Notes: generated by a model from the sequence alone, not told the origin. A stretch of DNA of 64,000 bases from Patiria pectinifera (GCA_029964075.1 CM057129.1:21567430-21631429); one strand, 5' to 3'; shown: positions 26,041 to 39,513, counted from the first letter of the stretch. Program-made: numbers and translations.

Positions 26041-26649
26041 CAGGGTGAGTCAAAAAAGCGGAACCCATAACCCAAAAATTATATTTCATATTTTTAAAAA
26101 TATGTAGCACCAAACATAATAATGACTGGAAAGCCAATTTCATAAGCTACCTTTAGATGAAAAATTACTGAAATTGCTCAATCCGTTCAAAGAATATCCC
26201 CATTTAAACACAATGACCCTCAAATGCAATTTCAGGAATCGTTGTCACAATTCAAACATCACCAGCGATAAAACCTCACTTTAAAAAGTTAAACATATTC
26301 AACAAAGTCCTTTTGAAGGCTTGTTTATAAAGATTTTGTGTACTACAGTTGTTGGCAGTTGTTAAAATAAGTATTCTGTGTCATTTTCCGTGTTGTTCCA
26401 AACAATAAGAATACACAATAAACTGCTTCTTTTTTGTATGTGGGTGGACGAAACAGGTTTTATCGTCATTGCGTTAAAATGGTGATATTCTTTGAACGGA
26501 TTGAGCAATTTCCCTATTTTGTTTCATCTAAAAGCCCCATTTTAAGCTACATTTTTCATCTATCATTATTATGTTCGGTGCTACATATTTTTTAAAACAT
26601 CACATATATTTTTGGTGGTTTGGGTTCCGGTTTTTTTTTACTTACCCTG
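26041..26649. mobile_element. 609-bp MITE with long terminal inverted repeats, TA target duplication
   Basis: The left end is CAGGGTGAGTCAAAAAAGCG followed by GAACCCA. The right end is GGGTTCCGGTTTTTTTTT followed by ACTTACCCTG, its inverted partner. The inverted match extends inward for about 180-200 bp, including CCGTTCAAAGAATAT on the left and ATATTCTTTGAACGG on the right. The element is bounded by TA on both sides (26039-26040 and 26650-26651), as expected for Tc1/mariner-type insertion. There is no transposase frame, so it depends on an enzyme encoded elsewhere. Confidence 0.8.
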
Positions 26650-26651
26650 TA

Positions 26652-29600
26652 GTTACAATGTGAACGTGGGTTAAACACTATACATTCTGTGAATCCTGTC
26701 ATATTCAGCACCGTGTGCATTTAGACTACAAAGGCATTGTAATGCGATGATGTCACGTTCAACAGTAATAAAACAACGGTTCCTGCATGCTTAGTGTTTT
26801 AAAAACTATAGGTTTAAATATAGTTATGTATACTTTTAAATACAAATATACACTATGCCAAAGCACACGATATACACTCCTTTTCTGTATACTTTAAAAG
26901 CTTACATAAAGTTATCCTCTAACACATTCCTTCGAAATTCGTTTACGTATACACACCATGCTACTGAATTTCCTCCATTCACATGATACCAAGTAACAAC
27001 AATCATACATTATCAAGATTAGTAAGCTGATGTGAAATATACATGGATATATACAAGTATACGACACATTCTCAACATTTCCATTGCTTCACTTCATTCT
27101 TATCTATAGAATGCCCCAATCATCCCAAGCAAAATTTGCCTTTAAATTGGCAGTCAAGACTATTTGCGGCCTATAAAGGTTTGTAATTGAAGAAAAGTGA
27201 CATTCATTTTATTTACTCCCTACATAAACACAGTCGCTTATACAAACCGCTGTTTAAAAGAAAAATCCACAACCTTAAACTGCCACGCAAATACATAATC
27301 TCATATTACCAATGCAGTCTCAATATGCAGTGTTTACGGTTTCCAACGAAAACTATAACGATTCCAATAACAACATTTTCCCTTCTTCTTTATCATTCAA
27401 TTGTTTATCATATGAAAGACAGATATTATATCACTAACTGTAACTTACAAGCCATAACATACGCACATTCTTAAGCGTGTTGATTTATCTACAAAGTTTT
27501 ATGTGCACTTTTTTCGGAACTTATTTTTTTTCCTGACCTATTTCACTGTTGCGTCGTGTTCTTTTTTTTCTGGATTAGCCCTTACATTTCCAACATAAAT
27601 ATATACATTTGACCATATTTTATACATAACTTACATTCTTAATTAAATAACTATGCTTGCTTTTCTAACAAAACTAGATCGAGAGAAAGACGGGGCTAAT
27701 CTTGCCACGGATTACGTTATTCTGAATCAGAACTTTGTATTATTTCCATATCGTGCGAAATGACCGCCGTGCCTAATTACGTTTAACATAAATTTTGTCA
27801 GATTCAGATTCACCATAATTCGGAAAGGTTGAACTAGTTACAAGCCCTATCACAATTTTATCATTATTAATCAATATATTGTATGTTTATATAAATATAA
27901 AAAGGGTTCATATTATGAATACCCAGACTGCAAAACTTGGGTGTTCGATGACCCCCATAAGGTATCTTGAGAGATACATTGTAATTCATAAAGACTGATA
28001 ATTTTCCATCGGTAAACTTCCTCTTGTTGAATACAAAACATGGAAGGATAAGATTTACGCTTCTTTAACTTTGATTTGATATAGGATGACGGTTTATAGG
28101 AATAACGCGCGAAGATTCTGCTCGATTCTGAAGGAGTTACCAAATACATACTCCGATACTCTGATTGTTGTCGAGTGGACAGATTTTGAAAATGAACACG
28201 GCACTTCATATCAAAACACCGGCTACATAATGTGAGCATCCACTCTCCGCACTGTCATTTTGTCGTTAATAACGGTACATATTTTTTTGTATGTATTCAG
28301 TTACACATTGAGATGAAACAGGCGATCTGTTTACGGCGGGTTTCCCCCTCACTAGAGAATAAACTTTTGAAACTCGGCTTTTATCTTTGAGCTTTTGCTC
28401 GATTGGGAGAGCGGAATCGAAGTACGACCATCGGCCAGCTGACAGCTGTTCAGGCACTGAAGAGGCCCTGTCTTTTAAGTAGATAAATGTTCCCGGAAAC
28501 TACTCACTTTTAAGGCTTATTTCCCGGGGTTTTCTTATGTGCTCGTACTTTGACCAACCGACCAAAAAGTGTTTTTTGCGCAACTGGCTTAAAAAAAAAT
28601 CGGAAAGTACCCAATGATTCGGTGTGATGAGTGGTAAAGTACCTACATTATGCGGGCTAGACAGATAAAGGGGAGAAACATCGTAGGCACAAGAATGCTA
28701 CGCCTTGGTCACATGACGTTTGATGCGATTCATTTAATGTATTAGTTGTTGGCATTACCAAAAGGGACTCCTTAACCAAATTACTGACTAAAGTGATCAT
28801 ATAACTCTTATTACGTCAGACGAGTTGTGTTTGGTTTGAGACTGTCACTGAATGATTTCTTGTTCCCGATAAAAACGTTGGTAAATGAAATCACGCAAAA
28901 CATGTGAAAAGTGAAAAGAAAAAAAAGGAATTCTGCCTGAATGTGACAACGATATCTTCCTTAGATGAGTAAATAAACTAGATTCCGATCGAATCCAAAC
29001 TCCCTGATTGCATACTAAGCTAGACCCAAAACACGTCCGGTATAATGACAACATATATACATAAATTCTTTCCAATAACACGGGTTGTCTCCTTTCAAGT
29101 AAACACGCGCCAACGTATGGCACCGAATCGCTAGCCCTACAACCCGATTCTCCGATGACGAACATCATCAACACAATCATCACGAAGGGGAGATGGGGGT
29201 GGTTCAAAGGTGACACTTGGTAATTATATAGTCCCTCGTTCTTGTCGTGAGGGTCTGAAAGCAACCGACGGTTTCTTTCAGCAAGATAACAGGGTCACGA
29301 TTTCAAACGCCCACTCCCGCTAACAAAGAATTAGCGCGGTAATTTCCATGTCACTTCGCATATGTCTGACCCGATATTCATGCAGACCAGCGCCGTCCTG
29401 GAATTAAAGGTAAAATTGTACTGAGCGGTGCTTTATCTCATTTCTTCTTCCGTCTTCCCCCTCTGAATTAAAACCATGACTTGATGTCGAACTTCTATCC
29501 GTGGGAAACATGATATCTTTAGATCTTACCAATCGCATTTATTAAGTACGCCTACCGAAACAGACATCAACCTAAAACTTTTTAGGCCTCACCGCGCTTC

Positions 29601-32600
29601 CCCCCAGTCCACTTCAGGCACCGGGGTTGTTTCCCAGTCACTGTCTGATAAAAACAGGAAAGAGATCGACCTTTCTCATCTGCGCATCGTAACCCTTTCA
29701 GCAGAATGTGAATGCAAATCCCCGCCGGGGATTATGGACCTATTAAATGCCTCCCCAGATACAAGGACATGATTCCGAAGTCTACTCGGGCTCGAGTTTG
29801 AAGTGCGTTAAACTACGCCGTCCAGTCGGCGCGTTTACTCTAAGAAATCATAAAAAGATGCTTCCACGAAATCAACAGTGAAGGGGTTCATGAAGCAGAG
29901 CAAGACAAGGTCACTGTCTGTAAGACAGGTTTTCAATCTGCACGGCTATAAATCATTAAGAAAGATGAGGCTTTGCTGTACATTTGGTAAATGAAAAAGC
30001 TGCCTGTTTTGATCAGGAGCAATCGTGGTTCTTCCGCGCATTTTGTGGCCCTGGTGTCACACTAAACAGCTTTGGTGGATATTCGACACTCAGAAAGTGT
30101 CACTGGATTAGTAATTGGAGAGATTCCTGCTCCGATTTCGACCAAAAATATAATAGAATCCATAACTCTAATGGAAGAGTGTCGCCCCCAATATTCCATG
30201 CGCCCTTAAGTGCGGCGCTTTTAAGACGTATACTTCTTGCGTTGATCACGTCAGCGATCATTGACCCATTGTTATTCCATTCGCCGGAACCTAGTGAGCG
30301 TTCAGTCTACGACTTAGACTATGAATTGGAAACACGGCCCAATATACAACCGAGTGTCACATGTTATATATAATATAATGACATATAGTTCTCATTCATA
30401 AGTGTATAAATTGCTCATATAAACGATACAGTCACGCTACTAAATAACCACCTACCAGTTGTCATTGTAACTGACGGAGAGTATAGAGAACGTTCATGTA
30501 TTTACGTCAACGACTCAAAGTATATGTATTGGAAACTGTGACCAGGATACAAGCAATTAAGTGTATCGTTCTATAAAATCTGTCATAACTTGATACATTT
30601 CCCATCTAAACGATAAAGCTACGCTATAGACCACCTACCAAGCTCGCATTATGCCAAGCCGGTAACATGTAGCCGGTCGGAATATGTTTATCAGCGTGGG
30701 GTCCCTGTGTATACTGGTACGAGCAATGTTTCAGAGTAAATAGTCTTAATTACCTAGCGGCCAGACGCACCGTCCTAGCCGATATTGAAAGTATTCCATC
30801 ACGCCATGGATGCTGGACAAAACGCGCCACGGACTAAATGAATAAAATGGTGAAATGAAATTAAACGGGGTCTTGACGTTTGTCATTCTCGCTTCGTACT
30901 GTGAAACAGTTTAAAGGTATAATAACGCTGCGTCCGGGCAGACAAAAGCTTTAAGCAGATAGCCAGTAGTGATATGAATCCAATTTAATTTTAGTAGCTA
31001 CCTGCTTAATTTTCTTTTTGTGAAAAAACAATTACTACACAGTACTTTTCATTTAAGTGGAGATCATTACAATTTGTTTTAAAAGACTTTCTTCAGCAAC
31101 CTAGGCCTACCAAAAACTCGCATTTCAAATAATAAAAAGGGAAATATTTAAACACTGCATGGAAAAAAAACTGGAAAAATTCTGCACGACTACATTTGTG
31201 TATACAGCCAAAAGGACTATACCATAGACTGTCTTCCACCCTGCAATAAATCCCACATGTCTTGTCTTCTAAACTAGGCTCTGTGTGACCGAGATAACAT
31301 CCTAGATTTCTGATGCATTTGCACGTCCAAACGTGCAGGCATGTCAATGTAAACAGCCAACTTGCAACACTCTTCGTTTTCCCTGGTCTTTTAGGGCACA
31401 CTTATATATTGAATTTTTACTCCCAGGGTTTAAATTTGCCTTGAATACACGAACACATTGCGTTCAACTAGGCCAGTGTCGTCTAGACCATTTAGGGGAA
31501 TCGAAAACGGCACGGATAATGGAAAGTTTGCCAATCCAGGCTCGTATGTACATTTTCGTCTGGAAAGAAAAAAAAAAATCATTGGCTCATGCGTGGAATA
31601 TATTGTACTTAGCGGCATAGGCCTAACGTAGATTTTGCAACAGCTTAGCCTATATCTCAGAATAGTCGTACATTGATTTTGTATCAAAACGGCGCAAATT
31701 CGTATGCTTTTTTGACTGTGCCACATTGCAATCATTATACATGATAAAACTACTTTCTTTTTAATTTCTGTTGCTTACCGAAATAAATACTGTGCTTGTT
31801 TACTGACGTAAAATGATTCGGGCATATCTACATCCATATAAAACACTGGTATATTGTTCCAATCTTATCACATGGCCCCAAGAAAGGCTCACACGGTAAG
31901 AAAACCAAATCAGAATTGCACTGACTGCAAACTATTACAAGGCAAAAATGCTTGACAAATGCGAAATCCACCATGCATCTTCCCTAACTAAAATATTTAT
32001 GGCCTAAAAAATACATTTTTTTTCACCAGATGTTTGTTTTTAATAGATCTCCACTCGATCATCCGTTAAAGCCAACGAGATGACAAAAAGCGGTATTTTT
32101 TCATCCTGGGACATAACTCTACAAATGCATTTAACAGGGACAGGACAGTTGACGTCACAGACACTATTTATACAAAGAAAGTGACATTAAATTTGTGGGT
32201 TTTTTTGTCTGAATGTGTGACAAAGCTGTGCAACACAAATGTTTCAATGCCGTAAGAGTGGCGTTTCTTATAAATGGCTTCAGTGACAAAATAACACCGC
32301 AGAAATCTGCATTTTTTGCAAGTAAAACGGATCAAAGCATTCACGCTGATAAACTGCAGGGACCAGCAGTTAGTACTGTGGTTTTGAATTATTTATTGCA
32401 GCTTGCGTATACAAAGTCGACCAAGTGCAATGAATTTCCCTCGCTTTGAAAAGCGCAACGACAGATTGACGTTTTAGGTACTTCACGTGGAACACGAAAT
32501 AATTATCTCTTTTTGGACCATCTTTCAATGTGTTGATACGATGATTGTATGTAAACCCTACACTGAGTGCTACAGTGGTAAATGTATACTGAAGCGTTCC

Positions 32601-33124
32601 AGAACAGTAAAAGCCGTGAACAGAAACGATTACTATAAAGATTAATTCAAAATATGTTCGAAGCACTAAATGAGGATAGTAAAGATGTTATTTGAGCAGT
32701 TGATTATTTCAGAACCAGATGAGTCTATTATAATCCTAAACAATCCATATTACTACCACAACTGAAAACCTGACTGGTTTAACGACTCGAACGGCCGTGT
32801 TTATGGATTGTAGGAAACCTGAAACCTGAAACATATTCGTCTGTTCTTTTCTTGATAATCATTAATGAAATTATGTAAACTGTAAAAATGGTACTTAGAG
32901 CTACAACACTTTTTTTTACCGTACGCTTTTTTCCCACATGTTTAGCCTAAGACATGTTTAGATATTTTTTTTGCACAGTATGAAAGCCTGTTAGTGCCAT
33001 CAATAGTAACTTATATTAAAGTCAAATTTATATTTTAATGTTCGTTATTCTGAGACAGGTGATAAAAAAGAGTGATAAAAGTGTGTATTTAGCCTGTCAT
33101 TCAACTTCAACCCGATAAGTCGTT
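26652..33124. other. No gene recognised; flank downstream of the receptor gene
   Basis: About 6.5 kb of AT-rich sequence. Frames at 27187-27474 (+), 28845-29264 (-), 29984-30373 (+) and 31093-31401 (-) have no recognisable domain; the last is cysteine-rich but shows no signal peptide. Nothing repetitive stands out by eye. Confidence 0.5.
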
Positions 33125-33130
33125 TTTATT
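33125..33130 (-). promoter_or_regulatory. Candidate poly(A) signal AATAAA of the receptor gene
   Basis: AATAAA on the minus strand, about 230 nt after the receptor stop codon and followed by T-rich sequence. An earlier AATAAA lies inside the last codons of the reading frame (Asn-Lys near the C-terminus) and is less likely to be used. Confidence 0.4.
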
Positions 33131-33356
33131 TACTTTACTTTTTTATACTCGATAGTACTAACAGGCTTTTGTCGTGACATGTCACAGACATCCATAAGTC
33201 TAAACATGTCGTACACTCTTGCGAAACAAAATGTGAAACATGCATGCAAAAAAAATGTGGGTACATTTTTTTGTTAAGAAACAGTTTTTCTAGTGTACCT
33301 GCTACTCTTTTCCAATCCATTTGGTTTACAGTGGATAAAAACGACCGCCAGAAAGA

Positions 33357-34664
33357 CTACTCTTTATTACAGGCGTTGTGGGAATTGTTGTTGGCGAAGG
33401 TGTACGTCTGGACGTATATGTTTGGTGGTGAGTCCATGAAGGACGTGTCATCAGTGGTAGCGGTGCAGGGCGTGGTCGGACTAGCTGTATCATGCTGTAC
33501 GGAATGAAGTCGAAGGGTTCCCCCTCGAATGTAGGTGCTGCTCTCCCTGTTCGATCGGTACCGGTCCAGTTTGGTGTCCTCTGGCGAGGTGCAACACGGA
33601 CACATATTCATCAGGTTCTTTTTGAAGTTTTCTCCGATGAACGTGTAGATGATTGGGTTAAAGCCGCTGTTGGTGTAGCACCAGCAGGAGGTGACGTTGA
33701 AGGCCATGGCCAGGGCGTGGGTCTGGACGGGCGTGAAGTGGTGCAGGAGCGAGACGACGTTGAAAGGTAGCCAGCAGGCCACGAAGGCTACGATTACGGA
33801 CACAGTCAGGATCAGGACTCGCTTGGAGGCGCGCTGAGCGGTACCCGTCCCGTCCGAACGGATGCGAAGTTTGCTCCCGAGAATCTTCAATAACAGGGTG
33901 GAGTAGCACATGATGATGACTACAAGGGGTATGAGAAAGCCCACCAAGAACATGTACATGACGTAGAAGAATCCATCTGGGTCCCACTCAGCACCCTGGA
34001 CCGAGCAGTAGGTAATGTTCGCGGCTGGGTAAGATGTGGTGGTGGTAAAGTGCCAAGTGGGCGTGCTGAGAAGAAACGATGCCGCGAACACGATCCCGCA
34101 GGCTATACGTGCCGTCTTTTTGGTACGATAACGCATCGAAGACAGCGGGTACACCACCGCCACGTACCGGTCAGCGCTCATGATCGTCAGGATGTTGATG
34201 GACGCAAATTGGTTCATACCGTCTACGATGCCGGCAAACTTGCAAATGACGTAACCGAAGGGCCAGTTATTGGCAAAAATTTGGTAGCCCTGCAGAGGTA
34301 GGCAAAGGACAAACATGAAGTCCACCAGAGCCAGACTGAGAATGTACACGTTGGGTATGGTCCGCATGTTGGGGTATTTCAGCAGCACGATAATGACGAG
34401 CCCGTTACCGATGATGCCTATGAGGAATACCAAACTGTAGAAGACCGGAATCACATATCTTTGAAACACAAGGTTATGGACCTGTTCAGCAGGGTCGTCG
34501 TTAACATTGCCCGTCCCGTTCCCATCCCCGTAAGACGCGGTGAAACTTCCGTTTCCAATCAACCCATCCATGCTCCCCGGGATAGGCGTGGACGTCAATA
34601 GAGAATACATACCGGGCACGGCGGAGTAGGTAGCGGGATCCGTGAAGGCGTTTTCCCCCAGCAT
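33357..34664 (-). CDS. Somatostatin/allatostatin-C-type G-protein-coupled receptor, intronless
   Basis: This 435-residue plasma-membrane peptide receptor should couple a peptide ligand to Gi/o-type signalling. The N-terminus (1-69) is extracellular, with N-glycosylation sequons at N38 and N49. Seven helices lie near 70-95, 105-128, 140-170, 186-208, 231-258, 282-308 and 318-341. Visible class A landmarks are N87 in GN (TM1), D115 (TM2), C141 paired with C220 in loop 2, DRY at 165-167, CWLP at 297-300 and NPIIY at 336-340, then helix 8 and palmitoylation-type cysteines at 355, 357 and 358. NWPFGYVICK, VDGMNQFASI with D148 (the ligand-pocket Asp) and SADRYVAVVYPL match the somatostatin receptor pattern. 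An in-frame TAA 30 nt before the ATG, and G at -3, support this start. One uninterrupted exon is common for somatostatin receptors, and the length is close to the family's usual 370-420 plus a long N-terminus. An opioid- or galanin-type relative is the main alternative. The ligand is unknown. Confidence 0.93.
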   Translation of the reverse strand: MLGENAFTDPATYSAVPGMYSLLTSTPIPGSMDGLIGNGSFTASYGDGNGTGNVNDDPAEQVHNLVFQRYVIPVFYSLVFLIGIIGNGLVIIVLLKYPNMRTIPNVYILSLALVDFMFVLCLPLQGYQIFANNWPFGYVICKFAGIVDGMNQFASINILTIMSADRYVAVVYPLSSMRYRTKKTARIACGIVFAASFLLSTPTWHFTTTTSYPAANITYCSVQGAEWDPDGFFYVMYMFLVGFLIPLVVIIMCYSTLLLKILGSKLRIRSDGTGTAQRASKRVLILTVSVIVAFVACWLPFNVVSLLHHFTPVQTHALAMAFNVTSCWCYTNSGFNPIIYTFIGENFKKNLMNMCPCCTSPEDTKLDRYRSNRESSTYIRGGTLRLHSVQHDTASPTTPCTATTDDTSFMDSPPNIYVQTYTFANNNSHNACNKE

Positions 34665-37600
34665 CTCAGGACAAATCCGGTGGGGTAACGCTTACAGTGC
34701 TCACGTCTCAATTCGAAGCTCGAGTGATGAAGCGAATACACGCTGTTAATGTACCGCTTGCGGGGTACCTCAAGTCCTTCTGACGTACGTCTCAGAGAAG
34801 CTGTATGGAAGGCGTGAAGCTATTTTTCACAGAGTACCCAATGTGGAAATATCTTTTCTGTTAGAGTGCAGTTTCACACACCACCATCAGCTTGCTCACT
34901 TTCCCCTTGCCGCCCAAGACTAACTGATGTGCTGAACGCCGCTGATATACTTTAATCACCGCGCCAGCAGAGACGCAATCACTCCGTGGCGATGAACGGC
35001 ACGGGAACACTGGAGAAATCTCATCAGTATCGGCACCGCCAATCAGCATCGACCAAACGGTCGGAAATCGAGACAGAGGGCGCCACCAGGCAGACCTGCC
35101 TGTAGCCAAAGATTTGCACGCGGATACCGTTCATATAAGTGTGGATGAGTCGCTTCATAACTCGCAGCCTGTTTTCTCCCTCTGTGCAAATGAACTATGT
35201 GAAAGAAGAAACAGAATCGACCCCAGCAGAGGAAATCGAGATATCGAAAGCGAATCACCCACGCCAATACTGTTGGTCTTATTGCTAACTGGAATTATGC
35301 AAAGAAGACAAAGATATCATATCATATCAATAATGGGAGGTCCAAACCATACGATGCGTCTCCATTTTTACGACAACAGTCGGGAATTGGGTATCAATTA
35401 ATAACATGCGGTGTCTGGTTTTAAATCTTGAGATCCAGGCCGCATGCAAACATTAAATTAAACCAATAGTGCCTATACTAATATCAGCCGAAACAATTTC
35501 TCTTCTTCATTCAACTGATGCTAACAATACATGGCGGTATTCGTCAATTAAACCTCCATGAAAATGTCTGTTTATTCGCCAAGAAATTCAAACAAGAATG
35601 GCAAATAAAACACCTGATATTCGAAATGTTATAGTAGCCTAAGTAATTATTCAGATGTCACGTGATGTCTCTTGTCATTCCGCCGTTGCCAAGCACGTCA
35701 TATACAATTAACGCGGGCTTTTATTCTCAAGAGCAGACGGTTTAACTGAGAACCGGGCGACAGTGTTTAGTTGAAGTGGACCACATGCCATTAATATTAT
35801 CGTAGCAGCTTTTAATTGTTTGATGGTAATAGAGCAATCAGGTCGTAACATTCCCGTATTGTTTGTTATTATATTCTCCTCAGTTACAGAAACAATTAAT
35901 GTTGCATGAGTCTAGTGACGCCTAACGAGATTTCTGTTAACGGGAAAGTCGTTTGTGATCGTCTGAAAAACTAAAAAAAAAGATTCCGCTCCAATCTGTA
36001 TGAATTTTTAGATACGAAGCATTTCTTTTAAAAAAATGTCATATAGACTACAAAAAAGACAAATATATTTAAATCTCCCGGAGTCTGAATTTTTACATCG
36101 TTTTCCAACTTAATAGGCCTACTTGGGAACCAAGTTCACAGTAAATCATATCAATTCCTACAATTTGTACATTAATCATCATTTGTTGCGGCTTAAAATA
36201 AATAATAAAATGCCTCTATATGACTTTGCAAATGACAACAATCCGAATTTGGTGGGTTACAAACACTTGCATAATTGCATGAGTCACACACTGTGATTAG
36301 TCTGAATGTTCTCCTACATTGCCTTTGGATATTGTCCGGGTGCAGCAATGTTGCCTATACCAAAAACGAACTGATCGTACCTTGGTAGGTAAAATAACCC
36401 ACCTTCGATTCAGCCTTGCGCGTGCATGGTTGGGTAATCGAGGATCTCAGTGCTAAACCATTGTATGAAACGAGGACCTGTTTTAAACCGTCTCAACAAA
36501 AGACAACAATGGGAACCTCGGTTTCAGTACATTTTGAAATTCGTCAATGCCTCGTATACTGTTGTTTGTTTAATGGTAACGATAGCGCTGTTGGCAACAC
36601 GAATTCAGAATTTAAGTGGAGATAACATTTGTTCCCAAAATGATTAACTCCTCCACACGCTGAAACTGTTTGCGCCATCTAAAAGCATTATCGAGGTTGT
36701 ACCTTACTCTCGATCCCTTCTTCGTGACCAAAATGTGTTCCTTGTAAACGATGTCGAATACAATACTGGAATTGGGGCAGTGCATTTCTATTCCAACAAA
36801 TGACCTAGTTGCTCACATTATTCCTGTTTGTTAATTCCGGTAGACATTGAAAGGCCTGCACGCAATCCCGACAAAGCACTAAGCCTCCGGAAATGTCTTT
36901 TGCTTCGAAGTATGGATGAATGTGGAGCGTGTGCTGCTAAGCGGGTTCCGCTTTCGATAGACGTTAACTGAAAGGACTGGACATTTTGTCTGCCCCAGAA
37001 ACCCCACCAAGCGACCTCTCTACCCTATTTAACTGCATTGCATTGCAGGTATAGGTATTTTACAAGTCAGTGCAGAGCAAACAGGTTTCTACCCAGCGGT
37101 TTCTCTGTCGAAATTCGCAGCAATCGCGTCATGTTATTCCATCTTCTAGTGGCACGGAGGTGAATTCGAGGGAAAGTGACGGAGGAACGGCTCCAGTAAT
37201 CATACACCCGATTGGCAAGAAACCCCGAGCTAGCTTTTTTTAACGAGTTTGGCAATCACCGGCCACTGGTTTTGACGAATATCGCCCGCGGTGGAAGGAT
37301 ACCTCAGTGACTCAGAGAAAACATCATCTCGGAAATCAATACGACACCGGATGCGAGGGTAAATGTTTTTGGGGGACCTGCATAAGAACACGCTTAACGA
37401 GGGAAGGACAGGGTTTTTTTCTCCCTCTTCTGGTTTTCAATTTACGGATTGCATTTTGGCCGAGGTGATTGGGGTTTGTTACGCCAAGGTGAACCCGTGT
37501 TCGGAATCAGCGCTTCTCTTGTCAGTGTACATCCACTCCGGGCTACAGGGGTTTGTGATGACGGGAATATTACCCAGAATAATACCTTAGGCTGCAAAAT

Positions 37601-38184
37601 ATTGTGCCTTTGTGCTTGAATTGCCCAAAATGCCTCAGGTCGATTTGTGAGAGTCTCTTGACCTGTAAATGAATGTATCCGTTGTTGCAAACACAAGGAA
37701 TTAATACCGTAGTTCTGGGAATCGACTTAACAAATACACTTGAATCAAAAATAGAAACTGTTCTTCACATTTTGATCATAATGTTGAAATGTTTGCCGAT
37801 AGCACATCTGAGTAATTGTGTTCGGAGAACGAAAAACCATCGCTTCCTCAAAAACATTGCTGTAATATTTCGTACGATATACATCCCGCTTTTTCCTATG
37901 ATGCACATTTACTGCTAAAACAAACTGTACAGTGTATTTCAAGAAAATTGGCGTAGAGGTAGGCCTACCTTCCTCGCTTTCCAATACGTGGATTTGGGTT
38001 TTCAGTCCCTGCCAGATTCCGTCGGTTTTCCCCCGGAATATTCTTCTGGGGTTTTACTCTATTTCTTCACATTGTCTTCTCTTTACTGGGCCCATGGGAG
38101 ACAAATGGATTCCACTAAGTGGGCTACCCACTTAAAATTAGAATTAATAAATGAATAAACCCCTTATGTATCCTTTGCCAACCA
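34665..38184. other. Upstream flank of the receptor gene; no other gene recognised
   Basis: On the minus strand a possible splice acceptor (ACATTAACAG) lies about 90 nt before the receptor ATG, so a non-coding 5' exon further upstream is possible. AAAGTATATCAGC (about 34945, minus) is a weak TATA candidate. The rest, to 38184, has no domain-bearing frame. Confidence 0.4.
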
Positions 38185-38471
38185 GTCAGGCGCGGTTCTA
38201 GGGGGGGGGGCCTAGGCCCAACAATTTTGTCTATCCCCCTCCTTAAAAAAATAGTCGTGAGAACGGGGCATTTGTACAGTATAAGGTAATATAGTGTGCA
38301 TGATTGTAGGATTTTATCAGCGCTCCCCGTGGAAAATATGCCATACGAACCCCCCCCCCCCCTTCATTGTCGGAGGCCTATGTGTCCGGAGAAAAAAACG
38401 TCTACAGTTCAGCACGCCTCTGGATCCACCCCTGCTAGCCCCCTAAAATAGAGGCTCTACAACCGCGCCTG
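38185..38471. mobile_element. hAT-like MITE (CAGGCGCGGTTCTAG) with a second terminus inside
   Basis: The outer ends are CAGGCGCGGTTCTAGGGG (left) and, reverse-complemented from the right, CAGGCGCGGTTGTAGAG. Flanking GCCAACCA (38177-38184) and GCCAACCT (38472-38479) form an 8-bp target duplication with one mismatch, as expected of hAT. Inside, CTCTGGATCCACCCCTG ending near 38432 is a second, different hAT-type right end, and C13 lies at 38350-38362. The element looks like one MITE inserted in another. No coding capacity. Confidence 0.65.
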
Positions 38472-39513
38472 GCCAACCTCCGCTTTAGATTGAAGGTGAC
38501 ATTTTCAGGACACGTAGACACTTTGACACTGAGGCGGAGACGTCGATTAATTTCATATCAGTCGCAGTGACCGTTCACACCCATCCTCTGGAAGGCATTA
38601 AGAACCGACAGATAATAATCGGATTTCGATTTTCCCCAAAACCTCGAACAAAAGACTCTTTTGTCGAGTGCTGTTATTCACCGCGCATCTCGTTAGCGAA
38701 AATACAATGGCTGTAGGTTACGGGTCTTCGCGTCTTAATTGCTAGGTACGCGTGAGAATGGCGACGGTGGGCAATGACAAAAGCCTGTTAAGGGTGTAAT
38801 GGATGATTATTTTTCAGGAGGCTGTCATTGTGTGTACACAGGTCATAGGATTGAACTTATCCGGCACAAGTTTGATGAATGGCAAACACGAGTGGGAGAT
38901 GTGAGGGAAATAACTAGATCCTGCACGCCATGCAAAAAGCTAGTTAAAAATGTGGAGGTACGCCTACTACATGAAATGATGGCGACGATTTGACAAAAAA
39001 AAGTCCGCAATTGTTGAAGATTTCATCTAACATTCGACTTTCCGTTTTGCAGAGAATAGCAGCTGTTGAATTCGAATATAATTATCGGGTCTTCTTGTAC
39101 GGGTTCGTAAAGAATCTTGTTGGAATTTTCCTCTATTTTCTTTTATTAAAATCAGCAGTTCACTGAATAAAACAGACCATTCACTGTTCAGGGAAGCGAT
39201 GTGGGTATAGTTGGCTACAGGCCAACTACACAGCTGAAGTATCTTCCAACTAGCACCTGATGATGAGAAAGATCAATGCACTGCGACTACAACCATGCAC
39301 TCTTTAAGCAACATAGTCAAAATACTATAGCTGGCTTCAATACGGAACACGTCGATTAAAGCTTTTGGCTACTCGATTTGGCCGATGATTTATTTATCAA
39401 ATCTTGACAAAGAGATTCTGACTAAGTGTGCATGATATGCGTCTTTTCCTAAAAGACTATAGTTATGTGGGAGGTTATCGGCGAGCTTTCTATTCAAATC
39501 GGACTTAAGATTT
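38472..39513. other. No gene recognised
   Basis: Unique-looking spacer. The short frame at 38799-38993 (+) has no recognisable domain. Confidence 0.4.

Noticed and set aside
28845..29264. 139-codon minus frame with a hydrophobic MIVLMMFVIGES segment
   Set aside because: The segment is followed by ordinary low-information sequence; no cysteine pattern, processing site or domain.
31093..31401. Cysteine-rich minus-strand frame
   Set aside because: The cysteine spacing matches no family I recognise, and the start has no signal peptide.
33492..34301. Open frames in other registers across the receptor gene
   Set aside because: They are by-products of the GC-rich receptor coding sequence on the opposite strand or in another frame.
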